This document shows, one piece after another, positions 52,076 through 60,935 of a stretch of DNA of 64,000 bases; within the stretch, counting starts at the first letter, position 1, and every line of letters starts with the position of its first letter. The notes under the pieces are model-generated. The model ran no database searches and was not told the origin of the DNA. It saw only the letters and a list, made by a program, of their open reading frames with translations. This DNA is from Psychrobacillus sp. INOP01. GTDB lineage: Bacteria; Bacillota; Bacilli; Bacillales_A; Planococcaceae. The stretch spans positions 1,798,001 to 1,862,000 of the forward strand of contig NZ_CP073315.1 of NCBI RefSeq assembly GCF_018140925.1, read 5' to 3'. The position numbers and the translations under genes were made by a program.

Positions 52076-52621
52076 TTGTATCAAGACTATGAATTAGTTA
52101 TCAGACCTATTAAGAGTAAGGATTTAACTAGACTATGGGAATTAATGTGCAAGGATGAAAAGCCAGAGTGGAAAAAATGGGATGCTCCCTACTATGAATA
52201 CAAATCAGTACCATATGACACGTTTATGGAGAAAGCCGATTCATATATTGATCGTGAAGATTTCTGGGGAATTGAAGTAGATGGTGTGCTAAGAGGAATT
52301 GTTTCTTATTATTGGGAGCATGAACCTTCCAGATGGTTGGAAATGGGCATTGGATTTCATGAAGCTGGTAGCTGGGGAAAAGGATTAGGTACCCGCGCAC
52401 TAAGCCTTTGGATGAATCACTTATTTACTACTTTACCTCTTGTTCGAGTTGGCTATACAACTTGGTCAGGTAACCACCGTATGATTCGGGTCGGCGAAAA
52501 ACTAGGAATGACAATGGAAGCTCGTATTCGAAAAGTACGTTATTATAATGGGCATTACTATGATTCGATTCGGATGGGGATATTACGAGAAGAATGGGAA
52601 AGTATTACACACAACAGTTAA
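52076..52621 (+). CDS. RimJ/RimL-type GNAT acetyltransferase
   Basis: A 181-residue acetyltransferase of the RimJ/RimL group: YQDYELVIRPIKSKDLTRLW at the start, the block MGIGFHEAGSWGKGLGTRAL as motif A and GNHRMIRVGEKLGMTMEARI. Relatives act on spermidine, aminoglycosides or proteins. TTG at 52076 lies six bases after AGAGGA and aligns with the usual family start; the longer frame from 51995 lacks a ribosome-binding site. A possible leader peptide lies upstream. Confidence 0.8.
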   Translation: MYQDYELVIRPIKSKDLTRLWELMCKDEKPEWKKWDAPYYEYKSVPYDTFMEKADSYIDREDFWGIEVDGVLRGIVSYYWEHEPSRWLEMGIGFHEAGSWGKGLGTRALSLWMNHLFTTLPLVRVGYTTWSGNHRMIRVGEKLGMTMEARIRKVRYYNGHYYDSIRMGILREEWESITHNS

Positions 52622-52738
52622 TCCAAATTGTGTCGTATAGTACAATATAATACGGGATCTTCATACTTATTCTAAGTAGAGTGGGACATTTATTGATATA
52701 CTACTTAAATAACAATCTAATATGTAGGTGAAATCAGT

Positions 52739-53122
52739 ATGTTGTCCTTTGTGTTAACCGTAAAAAGGTTTCTAGAAGCTTTAGTTAAGGCTTTTAAGAA
52801 TCCTATGTTCTTATCCCTCTTTACTACGTTATTTCTTATAATTCTTTCTGGTACCCTCTTCTACACGAAAAAAGAAGGATGGGGTGTCCTAGATGCCATA
52901 TACTTCTGTGTTGTAAGTCTAATCCCAACTGGGGTTAATACAAACTTATCACCTGTTACAAATCTAGGTAAAATTTTCACAATGTTTTACCTGGTTGTAG
53001 GTACAGGAGTCATGTTTATTACACTACTTACCTTAGGGAAAACTATGATCAGTACTAATGCTTTAGAAGAAAGAAAAACAGTGGGACAAAAGAAACTGAA
53101 TGATTATAAAAAGAAAAAATAA
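52739..53122 (+). CDS. two-helix pore protein without a standard K+ filter
   Basis: A 127-residue protein with the layout of a two-helix potassium channel: helix 1 (about 23-42), a pore helix DAIYFCVVSLIPTGVN and helix 2 (about 78-100), ending in a basic tail. In place of the TVGYG selectivity filter it has PTGVN (residues 63-67), so selectivity is probably different. No RCK domain follows. The gene ends at a terminator. Function is uncertain. Confidence 0.65.
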   Translation: MLSFVLTVKRFLEALVKAFKNPMFLSLFTTLFLIILSGTLFYTKKEGWGVLDAIYFCVVSLIPTGVNTNLSPVTNLGKIFTMFYLVVGTGVMFITLLTLGKTMISTNALEERKTVGQKKLNDYKKKK

Positions 53123-53140
53123 TTATTTGAGCTTAAAAAA

Positions 53141-53175
53141 GTGAGGATGTTCAATGGAACTCCTCGTTTTTTTGC
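53141..53175 (+). terminator. terminator after the pore protein gene
   Basis: GAGGA and GTTC pair with GAAC and TCCTC around a small loop, followed by seven T. Confidence 0.85.
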
Positions 53176-53230
53176 TTTTTAGATATTTAACTAACTAATT
53201 CCATAGAGGAATAATTAAAGGAGGAACATG

Positions 53231-54013
53231 ATGACGCACGAAGTAATAGATCATCTTGGGAGAAAAGTAGTTCTCCCTAAATCACCTAAGCGTATTATTT
53301 CCGTATGCCCTGCCATTACAGAAACACTTTTCTCTCTAGGGTTAGAAAAGGAAGTAGTTGGCCGAACAAAATATTGTATATTTCCACAAGATATTATAGA
53401 AACTGTACCAATTGTTGGAGGCACAAAAGAAGTAAATCTATCTAAAGTAAGAGAGCTTCAACCAGATCTTATATTCGCAGAGAAAGAGGAAAATACAGAA
53501 GAAATGGTGCTGGAACTCGAAAAAATAGCACCCGTTTTTGTGTTGGAGGTAAAAACAATCCAGGATGCATTTAGGTTTATCACTACACTAGGAGAGGTTA
53601 CAGAAACAACAGAGAATGCTCGTCCTCTGTTAGCTTCCTGTCAAAAATCTTTTCAATCCATAGAAAGTAAAGAGAATGGAAAAGCTGCATATGTTATTTG
53701 GCGAAAACCTTATATGGTTGTCGGTGGTACAACTTATATAAATGATGTGTTACATGTTATGGGCTTTCAAAATCCTTTTACTAATGAAGAATCTAGATAT
53801 CCTGTTGTAACAAGAGAACAGCTTGCAAATGCGAGACTGAATAAACTTTTTCTTGCATCTGAACCATTTCCATTTCAAGAAAAGCATCTAGCTGAGTTCC
53901 AATTATTTCTCCCAAATACTGAAATAATATTAGTTGATGGCGAAATGTTTTGGTATGGCTCCAGAATGCTAGTAGCTGGAGAGTATTTAACTAAATTAGT
54001 GAATAACATGTAG
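53231..54013 (+). CDS. BtuF-like metal/cobalamin-binding protein without signal peptide
   Basis: A 260-residue protein of the helical-backbone (cluster A-III) receptor type, like BtuF: KRIISVCPAITETLFSLGLE near the start and VNLSKVRELQPDLIFAEKEE in the first lobe. It has neither signal peptide nor lipobox, so it should be cytosolic, and no permease or ATPase gene lies beside it. Relatives bind vitamin B12, haem or siderophores. The ATG at 53231 is seven bases after AGGAGG; one codon earlier is an alternative. Confidence 0.75.
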   Translation: MTHEVIDHLGRKVVLPKSPKRIISVCPAITETLFSLGLEKEVVGRTKYCIFPQDIIETVPIVGGTKEVNLSKVRELQPDLIFAEKEENTEEMVLELEKIAPVFVLEVKTIQDAFRFITTLGEVTETTENARPLLASCQKSFQSIESKENGKAAYVIWRKPYMVVGGTTYINDVLHVMGFQNPFTNEESRYPVVTREQLANARLNKLFLASEPFPFQEKHLAEFQLFLPNTEIILVDGEMFWYGSRMLVAGEYLTKLVNNM

Positions 54014-54037
54014 ATACTTTTATTTAGAAAAGGGCAC

Positions 54038-54083
54038 GCACTCCTTAAAAGTAAAACCTGTTTTTACTGTTTCTGGAGTGCTT
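54038..54083 (+). terminator. terminator-like hairpin after the BtuF-like gene
   Basis: GCACTCC pairs with GGAGTGC and an inner AGTAAAA with TTTTACT; only TTT follows. Part of this hairpin resembles repeat family 2. Confidence 0.6.
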
Positions 54084-54127
54084 TGAACTGAACCAAATTA
54101 AAATAAAGCATAAAGGAGATAGAGACA

Positions 54128-54754
54128 TTGGAATTTTGGGAATCCAGTTTTATAGAAAAACAAACTATGTGGGGATTTGAACCTACAGACTCCGCAATCT
54201 TAACAAAGGATTTTTTCCTCGAAAAAAATATTAAGGATATACTGGTACCAGGTATTGGATACGGTAGAAATGCAAAGGTTTTTATTGACAATGGAATCAA
54301 TGTTACAGGTATTGAGATTTCAAAAACAGCGATTGATTTGGCAAGGCAAAATGGGCTTGATATAAGCATTTTTCATGGTTCAGTATCTGATATGCCATTT
54401 GATAATAAACTCTATGACGGTATATTTTGTCATGCGCTTCTTCACTTATTGAATAAGAATGAAAGAGAAAAATTTATTAATGGTTGCTATAATCAGTTAA
54501 AGCCAAATGGTTATATGATTTTTACAACTGTTTCTCAAAAAGCCCCAATGTTCGGTAAGGGAAAACAATTGGATGAAGACTATTTCGAGATTATGGAAGG
54601 CGTAAAAATGTTTTTTTATGATTCTGACTCCATAAAACAAGAATTTGGAAAACATGGACTGGTAGATTTTACAGAAATTGATGAGCCGAGTAAAGATATG
54701 AAAAACAAACCTTCAATAAATTTTATAGTTGTAAAATGTAAGAAAGAATTATAA
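54128..54754 (+). CDS. class I SAM-dependent methyltransferase
   Basis: A 208-residue methyltransferase of the tellurite-resistance/thiopurine-like group. The SAM-binding motif I is ILVPGIGYGRNAKVF, followed by GIEISKTAIDLARQNG (acidic ribose contact) and LYDGIFCHALLHLL. The start is a TTG at 54128, with AAGGAG nine bases upstream. The substrate is unknown. The first residues FWESSFIEKQTMWGFEP are typical of the group. Confidence 0.85.
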   Translation: MEFWESSFIEKQTMWGFEPTDSAILTKDFFLEKNIKDILVPGIGYGRNAKVFIDNGINVTGIEISKTAIDLARQNGLDISIFHGSVSDMPFDNKLYDGIFCHALLHLLNKNEREKFINGCYNQLKPNGYMIFTTVSQKAPMFGKGKQLDEDYFEIMEGVKMFFYDSDSIKQEFGKHGLVDFTEIDEPSKDMKNKPSINFIVVKCKKEL

Positions 54755-54807
54755 AAAATAATTTAGCTTCACTAAAATAAATCGATAATAATATAGCAAC
54801 AAGTTCT

Positions 54808-54864
54808 GTTCAAAACCTACTGAAAACGGTAGAAACAGGATTTGAACTTTAAGGACTGGGCATC
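54808..54864 (-). repeat. dispersed repeat family 2, copy 2
   Basis: Inverse copy of 21281-21337, with CCTACTGAAAA, AGAAACAGG and TTTAAGGA. It sits directly before the terminator of the methyltransferase gene. Confidence 0.6.
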
Positions 54865-54888
54865 TTTTTTTGCCCGGTTTTTTTTATG
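54851..54888 (+). terminator. terminator after the methyltransferase gene
   Basis: ACTGGGC pairs with GCCCGGT around an AT-rich loop, then seven T. Confidence 0.75.
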
Positions 54889-55054
54889 CAACAATCGGAC
54901 AGCATTCCCTATTTGTGAATAAATCTACTTAAGTTAACGGGGGCTTTAGTTAAACAAATAGAACTATACATTTGTGAAACCAAGTGTTTATGTATCTAAA
55001 GGGGGATAAGACAATATAAAACGAAAATTACTAACCATCGTTTTAACTTTTTTA
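54889..55054. other. short gene-free stretch
   Basis: No gene or clear structure; only a ribosome-binding-site-like AAAGGGGG near 55000 without a usable reading frame. Confidence 0.5.
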
Positions 55055-55090
55055 AAAATACCTCCTTCACTATTGTGAAGGAGGTATTTT
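55055..55090. terminator. bidirectional terminator
   Basis: AAAATACCTCCTTCAC is a perfect inverted repeat with GTGAAGGAGGTATTTT, loop of four bases, at the end of the DUF3817 gene. Confidence 0.9.
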
Positions 55091-55394
55091 AGTTTTGGAA
55101 ACGTGGTTCCATCTTTTTTAATTTCCAGTCATAGACAAAATTACCGAAAGGAATAAATGCTACTGCCAAAGCTAACATAGACCAAATAATATTCCACCTT
55201 AATCGAATTTGAGCATTTAAAATAACAAGCACATACGCCACAAAGATAAAACCATGCACAAAGCCAGCTATCGTAACTGCCATTGGTATATCCATCCAAT
55301 ACTTTAGGGGCATTGCAATACATAAGAGGATCACTAAGGATATTCCATCTAAAATGCCAGCAATTCTTAATTGTCCAAGTGTCGTTTTAATCAT
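55089..55394 (-). CDS. DUF3817 membrane protein
   Basis: A 101-residue protein with three hydrophobic segments, matching DUF3817 (YdzA-like): GQLRIAGILDGISLVILLCI, GFVHGFIFVAYVL and ALAVAFIPFGNFVYDWKL are the conserved blocks, with a lysine-rich C-terminus. Function unknown. The PhnA-like gene lies 26 bases upstream in the same direction, so co-transcription is probable. Confidence 0.85.
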   Translation of the reverse strand: MIKTTLGQLRIAGILDGISLVILLCIAMPLKYWMDIPMAVTIAGFVHGFIFVAYVLVILNAQIRLRWNIIWSMLALAVAFIPFGNFVYDWKLKKMEPRFQN

Positions 55395-55420
55395 ATAATA
55401 TTACACCCACAATTCTTAAT

Positions 55421-55762
55421 CTATATCTTTTTCACGAATTCCGATTTTAGTTTCATCGCACCGAATCCATCAATTTTGCAGTCGATATTGTGATCTCCAT
55501 CTACCAAACGGATACTTTTAACTTTTGTACCTTGTTTTAACGTAGAAGAACTTCCTTTTACCTTCAAGTCTTTAATGACCGTTACTGCATCTCCGTCTTT
55601 TAAGACATTTCCATTTGAATCTTTAATGATTTGTTGTTCTTCATTGCTTTCACTTGCTGCCTGCTGTGACCATTCGTGTGCACATTCTGGGCAGACAAGG
55701 TTATTTCCATCTTCATATGTATATTCTGAATTACATTTTGGACAATTTGGTAAAGCCTCCAT
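55421..55762 (-). CDS. PhnA/YjdM-type zinc-ribbon protein
   Basis: A 113-residue protein with an N-terminal zinc ribbon (C7, C10, C24, C27) and the conserved C-terminal PhnA beta domain ([24 protein letters not shown]-type loop [19 protein letters not shown]). The name derives from a phosphonate locus, but the biochemical role of this short family is not established. AAGGAG-like AGGAATAAT precedes the ATG. Intact and of normal length. Confidence 0.88.
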   Translation of the reverse strand: MEALPNCPKCNSEYTYEDGNNLVCPECAHEWSQQAASESNEEQQIIKDSNGNVLKDGDAVTVIKDLKVKGSSSTLKQGTKVKSIRLVDGDHNIDCKIDGFGAMKLKSEFVKKI

Positions 55763-55913
55763 ATATTATTCCTCCATTCACTATTATTCTCCATTCTAAT
55801 GTATTGCTATTCTCCATTCAACCACTTACTTGCTCCATTTGTGTCTAGATGTTTACCACATTCTTCCGATGGGTAACTAATCTATAAGACAATAACGGTA
55901 GGAGTGAACTAAA

Positions 55914-56063
55914 ATGGAGGAAGAAAAACGTGTAGAAGTACATCGCGAGGAAAGAACCGATTCCGGAATGGTTGGCGCTACTTTCATCAAATACGCTGCA
56001 TATCTAATCATATTCTTTGGTGTCCTTTGGTTCTTAATCTCATATGTATTCCCAATGTTTTAA
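55914..56063 (+). CDS. 49-residue single-span membrane protein
   Basis: A short gene: TAGGAG is eight bases before the ATG, and the product has a charged N-terminus (EEEKRVEVHREERTDSGMVG) and one hydrophobic helix (IKYAAYLIIFFGVLWFLISY). A strong terminator follows directly. It looks like a small regulatory or structural membrane peptide; no family is recognised. Confidence 0.7.
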   Translation: MEEEKRVEVHREERTDSGMVGATFIKYAAYLIIFFGVLWFLISYVFPMF

Positions 56064-56067
56064 TAAG

Positions 56068-56111
56068 AAAAGCGATATCCCCATTCAAATTTCAATGGAG
56101 ATATCGCTTTT
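56068..56111. terminator. bidirectional terminator
   Basis: AAAAGCGATATC pairs perfectly with GATATCGCTTTT, with further CCATT/AATGG pairing. Confidence 0.9.
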
Positions 56112-56144
56112 GTATATGGAATAGTTATTCCTAACCTATTGCTT

Positions 56145-57752
56145 TTATTCCGTTTCCGGAAAGAACGCCTGAGCAGTTAATACATTCACTAAACTTGGTC
56201 CCACTGTTCCAACTGCGTTTTGGATAGTAGATTCTAACTCTTCCTCTGCTTGTACTCCAAAGGCTGTCCAACCACATGCCTCAGCTAACTTTATAAAGTC
56301 TGGATTCGTTAGTTTAGTTCCTATTTCCTTTAAATTCGCTGCTTGAATTTTATCGCTTTCCATCTGCAAAGAGCCATTATTGAATACAATAACTGTAATG
56401 TCTAAATTGTAGCGAGTAGCAGTCAAAAGGTCTGCAAGCACCATCTCAAGACCACCATCTCCTACAATACTAACTACTTGTTTCTCTGGTTTCTCCATTT
56501 TCGCTGCGATTGCTGCCGGTAGCCCAAAGCCCATTGAACGCCAATATCCTGAAAAAAGTATGGTCTGCTTACTTTGTCGGAAATTACGATTCATCCAGAC
56601 AGTTACATCTCCAGTGTCTATTGTTAGTATGGCGTCTTCTGCAACCGATTTCTCTATCGCCCGAACAATACGTGAAGGATGTAATGGGTAATCGTTATTT
56701 TTTCCTTCCTGTTCGTTCTCGTTGGCCCATTTCGTTTTTATTTGTTCAATGCGATTAAGCCATTCGTTATTCGGCTCATATCCGTCGATAGATTCCTGAA
56801 GAAGTGGGACAACTTGCTCTGTTTTACCTTTAATAGCTAGTTCTACAGGAATACCACTTGTAGCACTCTCAATATGTGTATCAATTTGAATGATTCGAGC
56901 TTTCTCAGGAACATAACCTTCTGGCCACCAGGAAACACCTGCAAGAAGTACAACATCAGCCTCTTTAAAAACTTCAGATGCATAAGGGTTTCCTCCTTCA
57001 CCAATTCCTTGGAGAAGATATGGAGTCGCTTCCTCAAAGAGTCCTTTCCCACCGAAGCTCGTAATAATTCCAGCTCCCCATACCTTAGATAAGCTTTCGA
57101 TTGCCTCAGTGGCTTTCTGAGCTCCTGCACCAGCTAAAATAATTGGAGATTTTGCAGTTTTCATCAGAGATGCTACTTCAGTCAAGTCATCACTTTGGAA
57201 CGTCTCTGCTCCCTCGATTACTTTAGGAAGTGGTCGTGCTACAACTGAGGTTTCTTTTTCAAATAAATCTTTTGGAATAGATATATGAGTAACCGCTCGT
57301 TGTTGCAATGAAATTTGAGTAGCTTTTTGTAGTAGCTCTACAATTGCATCTTCACTTGCTAAATTTGCTGAGTAAGTAGCAAATGGTTTGAATAACTCTT
57401 GCTGGTCTACATATTGCTGAAAGTTGGTCCCAATTTTATTTAATGGTGCTTGACCCGTGAGCGCTAGTACTGGGGCCCTGTCTGCATAGGCATCTCCTAA
57501 CCCATTGAGAAGATTGGTTGCTCCCGGTCCCATTGTAGAAGTACAAACAGCAAGTTTTCCAGTTAGCTTTGCTTCGGCAGAAGCCATAAAGGCTGCAACT
57601 GATTCATGTTTTACTGCAATGAATTCAATCTCATCCTGCTTTGCTAATGCATCTAATAGTCCAATAATTGTATCTCCCGTAACACCATAAATACGCTTCA
57701 CTCCATAGTAAGACAACTGATCCAATATCACTTCAGCAACTGTTTTTCTCAT
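56145..57752 (-). CDS. thiamine diphosphate-dependent pyruvate oxidase-like enzyme (YdaP type)
   Basis: A 535-residue enzyme of the pyruvate oxidase/acetolactate synthase superfamily, close to Bacillus YdaP. The activating Glu is in AVKHESVAAFMASA, and the diphosphate-binding motif reads GDGGLEMVLADLLTATRYNL ending at NNGS. The middle FAD-type domain (about 185-330) contains VLLAGVSWW. It probably converts pyruvate to acetate or acetyl phosphate with electron transfer to quinone or oxygen. In B. subtilis ydaP belongs to the general stress regulon; no sigma-B box was verified here. Confidence 0.88.
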   Translation of the reverse strand: MRKTVAEVILDQLSYYGVKRIYGVTGDTIIGLLDALAKQDEIEFIAVKHESVAAFMASAEAKLTGKLAVCTSTMGPGATNLLNGLGDAYADRAPVLALTGQAPLNKIGTNFQQYVDQQELFKPFATYSANLASEDAIVELLQKATQISLQQRAVTHISIPKDLFEKETSVVARPLPKVIEGAETFQSDDLTEVASLMKTAKSPIILAGAGAQKATEAIESLSKVWGAGIITSFGGKGLFEEATPYLLQGIGEGGNPYASEVFKEADVVLLAGVSWWPEGYVPEKARIIQIDTHIESATSGIPVELAIKGKTEQVVPLLQESIDGYEPNNEWLNRIEQIKTKWANENEQEGKNNDYPLHPSRIVRAIEKSVAEDAILTIDTGDVTVWMNRNFRQSKQTILFSGYWRSMGFGLPAAIAAKMEKPEKQVVSIVGDGGLEMVLADLLTATRYNLDITVIVFNNGSLQMESDKIQAANLKEIGTKLTNPDFIKLAEACGWTAFGVQAEEELESTIQNAVGTVGPSLVNVLTAQAFFPETE

Positions 57753-57889
57753 ATACTAACCTCTCCTTTATATTTGCATATATTTAAAAGATGCCCTTAA
57801 TCCTTATTAAATAAACTTTTTTATAAGGAATTGGTAAGTATGGATATTCAGTTTCCTACGATAGTTTTACATGACTTTTTAGGTATCTT

Positions 57890-58112
57890 AGTCAATTTCA
57901 TAAAGAAATAATTAGCAGTAATATCCGAACAAAGTTGGTTTCACTCCAACGTACCTTCATGTTTTGAAGCTAGCGTAGCGATGCAGAAACAGGCGGACGT
58001 TTTCCGTGGGCACGGCTTCGAACTCCTCGGGCAAACAGGATGTTGGTCACGAAGGCATTGCCACACGAAGTGGAGTTTGTTTTTTTTCCTACTGGAGCCG
58101 CCGCCCTGCGCC
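57890..58112 (-). repeat. GC-rich dispersed repeat family 1, copy C
   Basis: On the minus strand it shares GGGCGGCGGCTCCAG, GAAGCCGTGCCC, CGTCCGCCTG and the AT-rich 3' flank of copy A. It has an insertion of about 40 bases after CGTCCGCCTG. An open frame over it is spurious. Confidence 0.8.
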
Positions 58113-58124
58113 CAAAATCTAAAT

Positions 58125-58170
58125 AGAAAAAGCGTTCATAAAGTCTCGTAAAAGACTCCATGAACGCCTA
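58125..58170 (-). terminator. terminator after azoR
   Basis: GCGTTCAT and AGTCT pair with AGACT and ATGAACGC around small bulges; on the minus strand TTTTTC follows. Confidence 0.85.
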
Positions 58171-58182
58171 TTAATAATATTT

Positions 58183-58815
58183 TTATACTAATTGTTTTGA
58201 AAGTTTTGTAGCAGCAGCTTTAACTTTTTCTAGGCCCTCTGCAACGATTGCATCTGCTTGTGCAGGCATCGCATTATGTCCTTCAATTACTACTTCATCC
58301 ACGATTTGCATACCGAAAACGCCACCTAATACATTTTTCATGTAGTTAACTGCCATTTCCATTGGTGCTGCTTCTGGTGAAGAATAAATACCACCACGAG
58401 CATTTAAGATAACTGCTTTTTTGTCAGTTAATAATTGTACCGCTTGACCATTTTCGTCATATTTGAAAGAGAAGCCAGCTTGGTAAATATAGTCGATAAA
58501 CACTTGTAATGGTGCTGGAATTGTTAAGTTCCATAACGGGAATGCAAATACTACTACATCAGCAGCAGTTACAGCGTCCATTGCTTTTTGTTTAGCAGCG
58601 ATTAAACGAGCTTCTAATTCTGTTAACTCTACTCCATCTGATAATTTACCGAATGCATTAAAAAGGTCTTGTCCGATAAAAGGCATGTCTTCTGCAAACA
58701 CATCGTAAGTTGTTACGTTTGCACCTTCTAAATTTTCCATAAATGTATCATACATTCTGCTAGAAATACCTTCTGCAGAAGGACGGTTGTTTGCTTTAAC
58801 TACTAAAATATTCAC
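58183..58815 (-). CDS. azoR: FMN-dependent NADH-azoreductase
   Basis: A 210-residue flavodoxin-fold quinone/azo reductase. The FMN phosphate-binding loop is NRPSAEGISSRM, the isoalloxazine region FPLWNLTIPAPLQVFIDYI, and RGGIYSSP follows. It reduces quinones and azo dyes by two electrons with NADH, protecting against thiol-specific stress. The start is the GTG at 58815, eight bases after GGAGG; a TTG at 58830 lies too close. It has its own strong terminator. Confidence 0.92.
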   Translation of the reverse strand: MNILVVKANNRPSAEGISSRMYDTFMENLEGANVTTYDVFAEDMPFIGQDLFNAFGKLSDGVELTELEARLIAAKQKAMDAVTAADVVVFAFPLWNLTIPAPLQVFIDYIYQAGFSFKYDENGQAVQLLTDKKAVILNARGGIYSSPEAAPMEMAVNYMKNVLGGVFGMQIVDEVVIEGHNAMPAQADAIVAEGLEKVKAAATKLSKQLV

Positions 58816-58944
58816 TATTAATTCCTCCAATGTTTTTATTACATTGGTTATGATATCAATATATTATGCTACTTTCAATTATTTTGAATTCAAAACGAAT
58901 GAAATAATTATATTAGTTCACCCATTTTTCACAATTTCATTAGT

Positions 58945-60099
58945 TTAGTAGTTTAACCTTCTACGTGTGGCAAGAATAATAATGATTGCCGGAATAGTAC
59001 ATAAAACCATTCCTAGGAAAGATAAACCTGGTTGGATTTCATATAGATATCCCCCGGCAAATGTTAAAATAGCTGTGCTTAAACTTAAAGCCAACCCCGA
59101 ATAAATACCTTGCGCATTGGCAATTTGTTCTTTCGGTAAGGATGAGTTCAAATAACGGATGAATGCAATATGCGCCATCCCAAAAGACAGAGCGTGCAAT
59201 GCCTGTGAAACAATAAAAACACCAACATTTGGGAACAGAAAGATTAAGACCCAGCGAAGTGTAGACCCACCCCCAGCTAGTAAGAGTAACGAGGAAGGTC
59301 TCCAATTAGCCAAAAAGCTATCTGCTTTCAAAAAATACAAAACCTCAAAAATTACGGCAATGTTAATAATCATTCCAATATAAAACGAATTCACTTGCAA
59401 TTCTTGTAAATAGATATATCCATAATTGTAATAAGCCGCATGAGCACCCTGCAGTAAAAATACGATAACCAATACAACCGGAAATGTTTTGACCTTCCAA
59501 AGTTCCTTCATCGATAGCTTTTCTTTTCTATCTTCTACAGTTGGTTTCGTAAGCAAAATAGCCGGAGTTGGCATACATAGCTTCGTCAATAAAATAACTA
59601 ATCCAACAAGCATACTCCATAGAATCGCTTGCTCTCCCCAAAATCCAGTTAAAATACTAATAATTAAAACCGCAATAACAAATCCGATTGATCCATAGGA
59701 ACGACTTTTCCCATAATGAATCTTTGCCTGTTGTACAAGTGCAGAGGCACTACTTTCAATGGCAGGAAGTAAGGTCGGATACACTAAACTGAATAATAAA
59801 GTAATAATAAGTAGCGCTACGCTAGATTTTGCAGGAATATACAAAATTGTTGCAAATAGGGACAGTATAGTTAAACTGAGTATTATTTTTTTATTACTCA
59901 TATATTTGGACATAAATGGAAAAACAAACATGGTGGAGGCTGCACGGGCGATTAAACCAAAAGCCATAATCATGCTCGCATCCGCTACGGTTAAATTTTT
60001 ATCATGAACTAACCAGCCAGTCCAGTAAGGTAAAAAGATTCCCCAAGTGAAAAAGAAAGTAAAAAAGCTTTGGGAAAGCCAGCGTTGATTGTTAATCAT
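58945..60099 (-). CDS. MFS transporter (MFS_1-like)
   Basis: A 384-residue transporter with 12 hydrophobic segments of the small MFS_1-like subgroup that includes phenylpropionate and oligosaccharide permeases. Visible features are LTVADASMIMAFGLIARA after the first helices and HYGKSRSYGSIGFVIAV at the central loop. The ATG at 60099 follows GGAGG. It is divergent from the Crp/Fnr-type regulator, which may control it. The substrate is unknown. Confidence 0.82.
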   Translation of the reverse strand: MINNQRWLSQSFFTFFFTWGIFLPYWTGWLVHDKNLTVADASMIMAFGLIARAASTMFVFPFMSKYMSNKKIILSLTILSLFATILYIPAKSSVALLIITLLFSLVYPTLLPAIESSASALVQQAKIHYGKSRSYGSIGFVIAVLIISILTGFWGEQAILWSMLVGLVILLTKLCMPTPAILLTKPTVEDRKEKLSMKELWKVKTFPVVLVIVFLLQGAHAAYYNYGYIYLQELQVNSFYIGMIINIAVIFEVLYFLKADSFLANWRPSSLLLLAGGGSTLRWVLIFLFPNVGVFIVSQALHALSFGMAHIAFIRYLNSSLPKEQIANAQGIYSGLALSLSTAILTFAGGYLYEIQPGLSFLGMVLCTIPAIIIILATRRRLNY

Positions 60100-60195
60100 T
60101 TTACAAATACCTCCATTCGCTAGATTGAATGATAGCATGAGTCAAATTATAATAATAGGAGATATCTCATATATTTGAAAGGAGCGAGACCAAAT

Positions 60196-60861
60196 ATGAA
60201 TACGCTAGATGGTGTAGAACGGGCATATTACATAGAAAACTCTGCAATTCAGTCCCTTTTTTCTTTTGATATTTCTCCCTTTGTACAGGTATTTGAATTT
60301 GAGAAAGGTGATTTTATCATTCAAGAGGGGGCAGAGCCTGAATACCTCTTTTATATGGTGGAAGGCAAAGCAAAGCTATATGTAACCCACAAAAACGGAA
60401 AGGTTTCGTTGATAAACTTTTTAACTTCTCCTATATTTATGGGAGAAATTGAGTTGTTGAATGAAGAAAAATATTCGAAAAGCATTCAAACTAGCTCAAA
60501 ATCCATTTGCATAGGGATTGCAATAGAAAAATGTAAAGAAAAATTACTAGCAGATGCTCACTTTCTAAGGTATTTATGTGTATTTTTAAGCAATAAATCA
60601 ACGGTCCATTCTGCCAAATATACAAAGCATCAAGCGTATCCATTAGAAAACAAACTAGCAGAATTTATACTTTTGTCCTCACACCAGAACGTGTACAAGG
60701 AAAAACATACGGAAATTAGTGAATACTTTGGCGTATCATACCGCCACTTACTTCATACATTTGCTCAATTATCTGAAGCTGGAATTTTAGAAAAAATGAA
60801 AATGAGCTACAAAATATTAAATAGAGAAAAGCTTCAGGCATTAGCGGACGAAATAAAATAA
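60196..60861 (+). CDS. Crp/Fnr family regulator (YeiL-like)
   Basis: A 221-residue regulator: a cyclic nucleotide-binding fold (about residues 15-125, with VFEFEKGDFIIQEGAEPEYL and YMVEGKAKLYV) and a C-terminal helix-turn-helix (EISEYFGVSYRHLLHTFAQL). No iron-sulfur cysteine cluster of the FNR kind is visible, and the phosphate-binding signature for cAMP is weak, so the effector is unknown. AAGGAG precedes the ATG at 60196. It is divergent from the MFS gene. Confidence 0.85.
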   Translation: MNTLDGVERAYYIENSAIQSLFSFDISPFVQVFEFEKGDFIIQEGAEPEYLFYMVEGKAKLYVTHKNGKVSLINFLTSPIFMGEIELLNEEKYSKSIQTSSKSICIGIAIEKCKEKLLADAHFLRYLCVFLSNKSTVHSAKYTKHQAYPLENKLAEFILLSSHQNVYKEKHTEISEYFGVSYRHLLHTFAQLSEAGILEKMKMSYKILNREKLQALADEIK

Positions 60862-60935
60862 ATTGTATCTTCAATTAGATGGATTTTCTTTATCCCATTT
60901 GATTGAAAATTGAATTCTGGCAGAAAAAACTGCGG

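Noticed and set aside
57970-58161. Open frame of 63 codons on the minus strand
   Set aside because: Lies in repeat copy C and the azoR terminator; composition effect.
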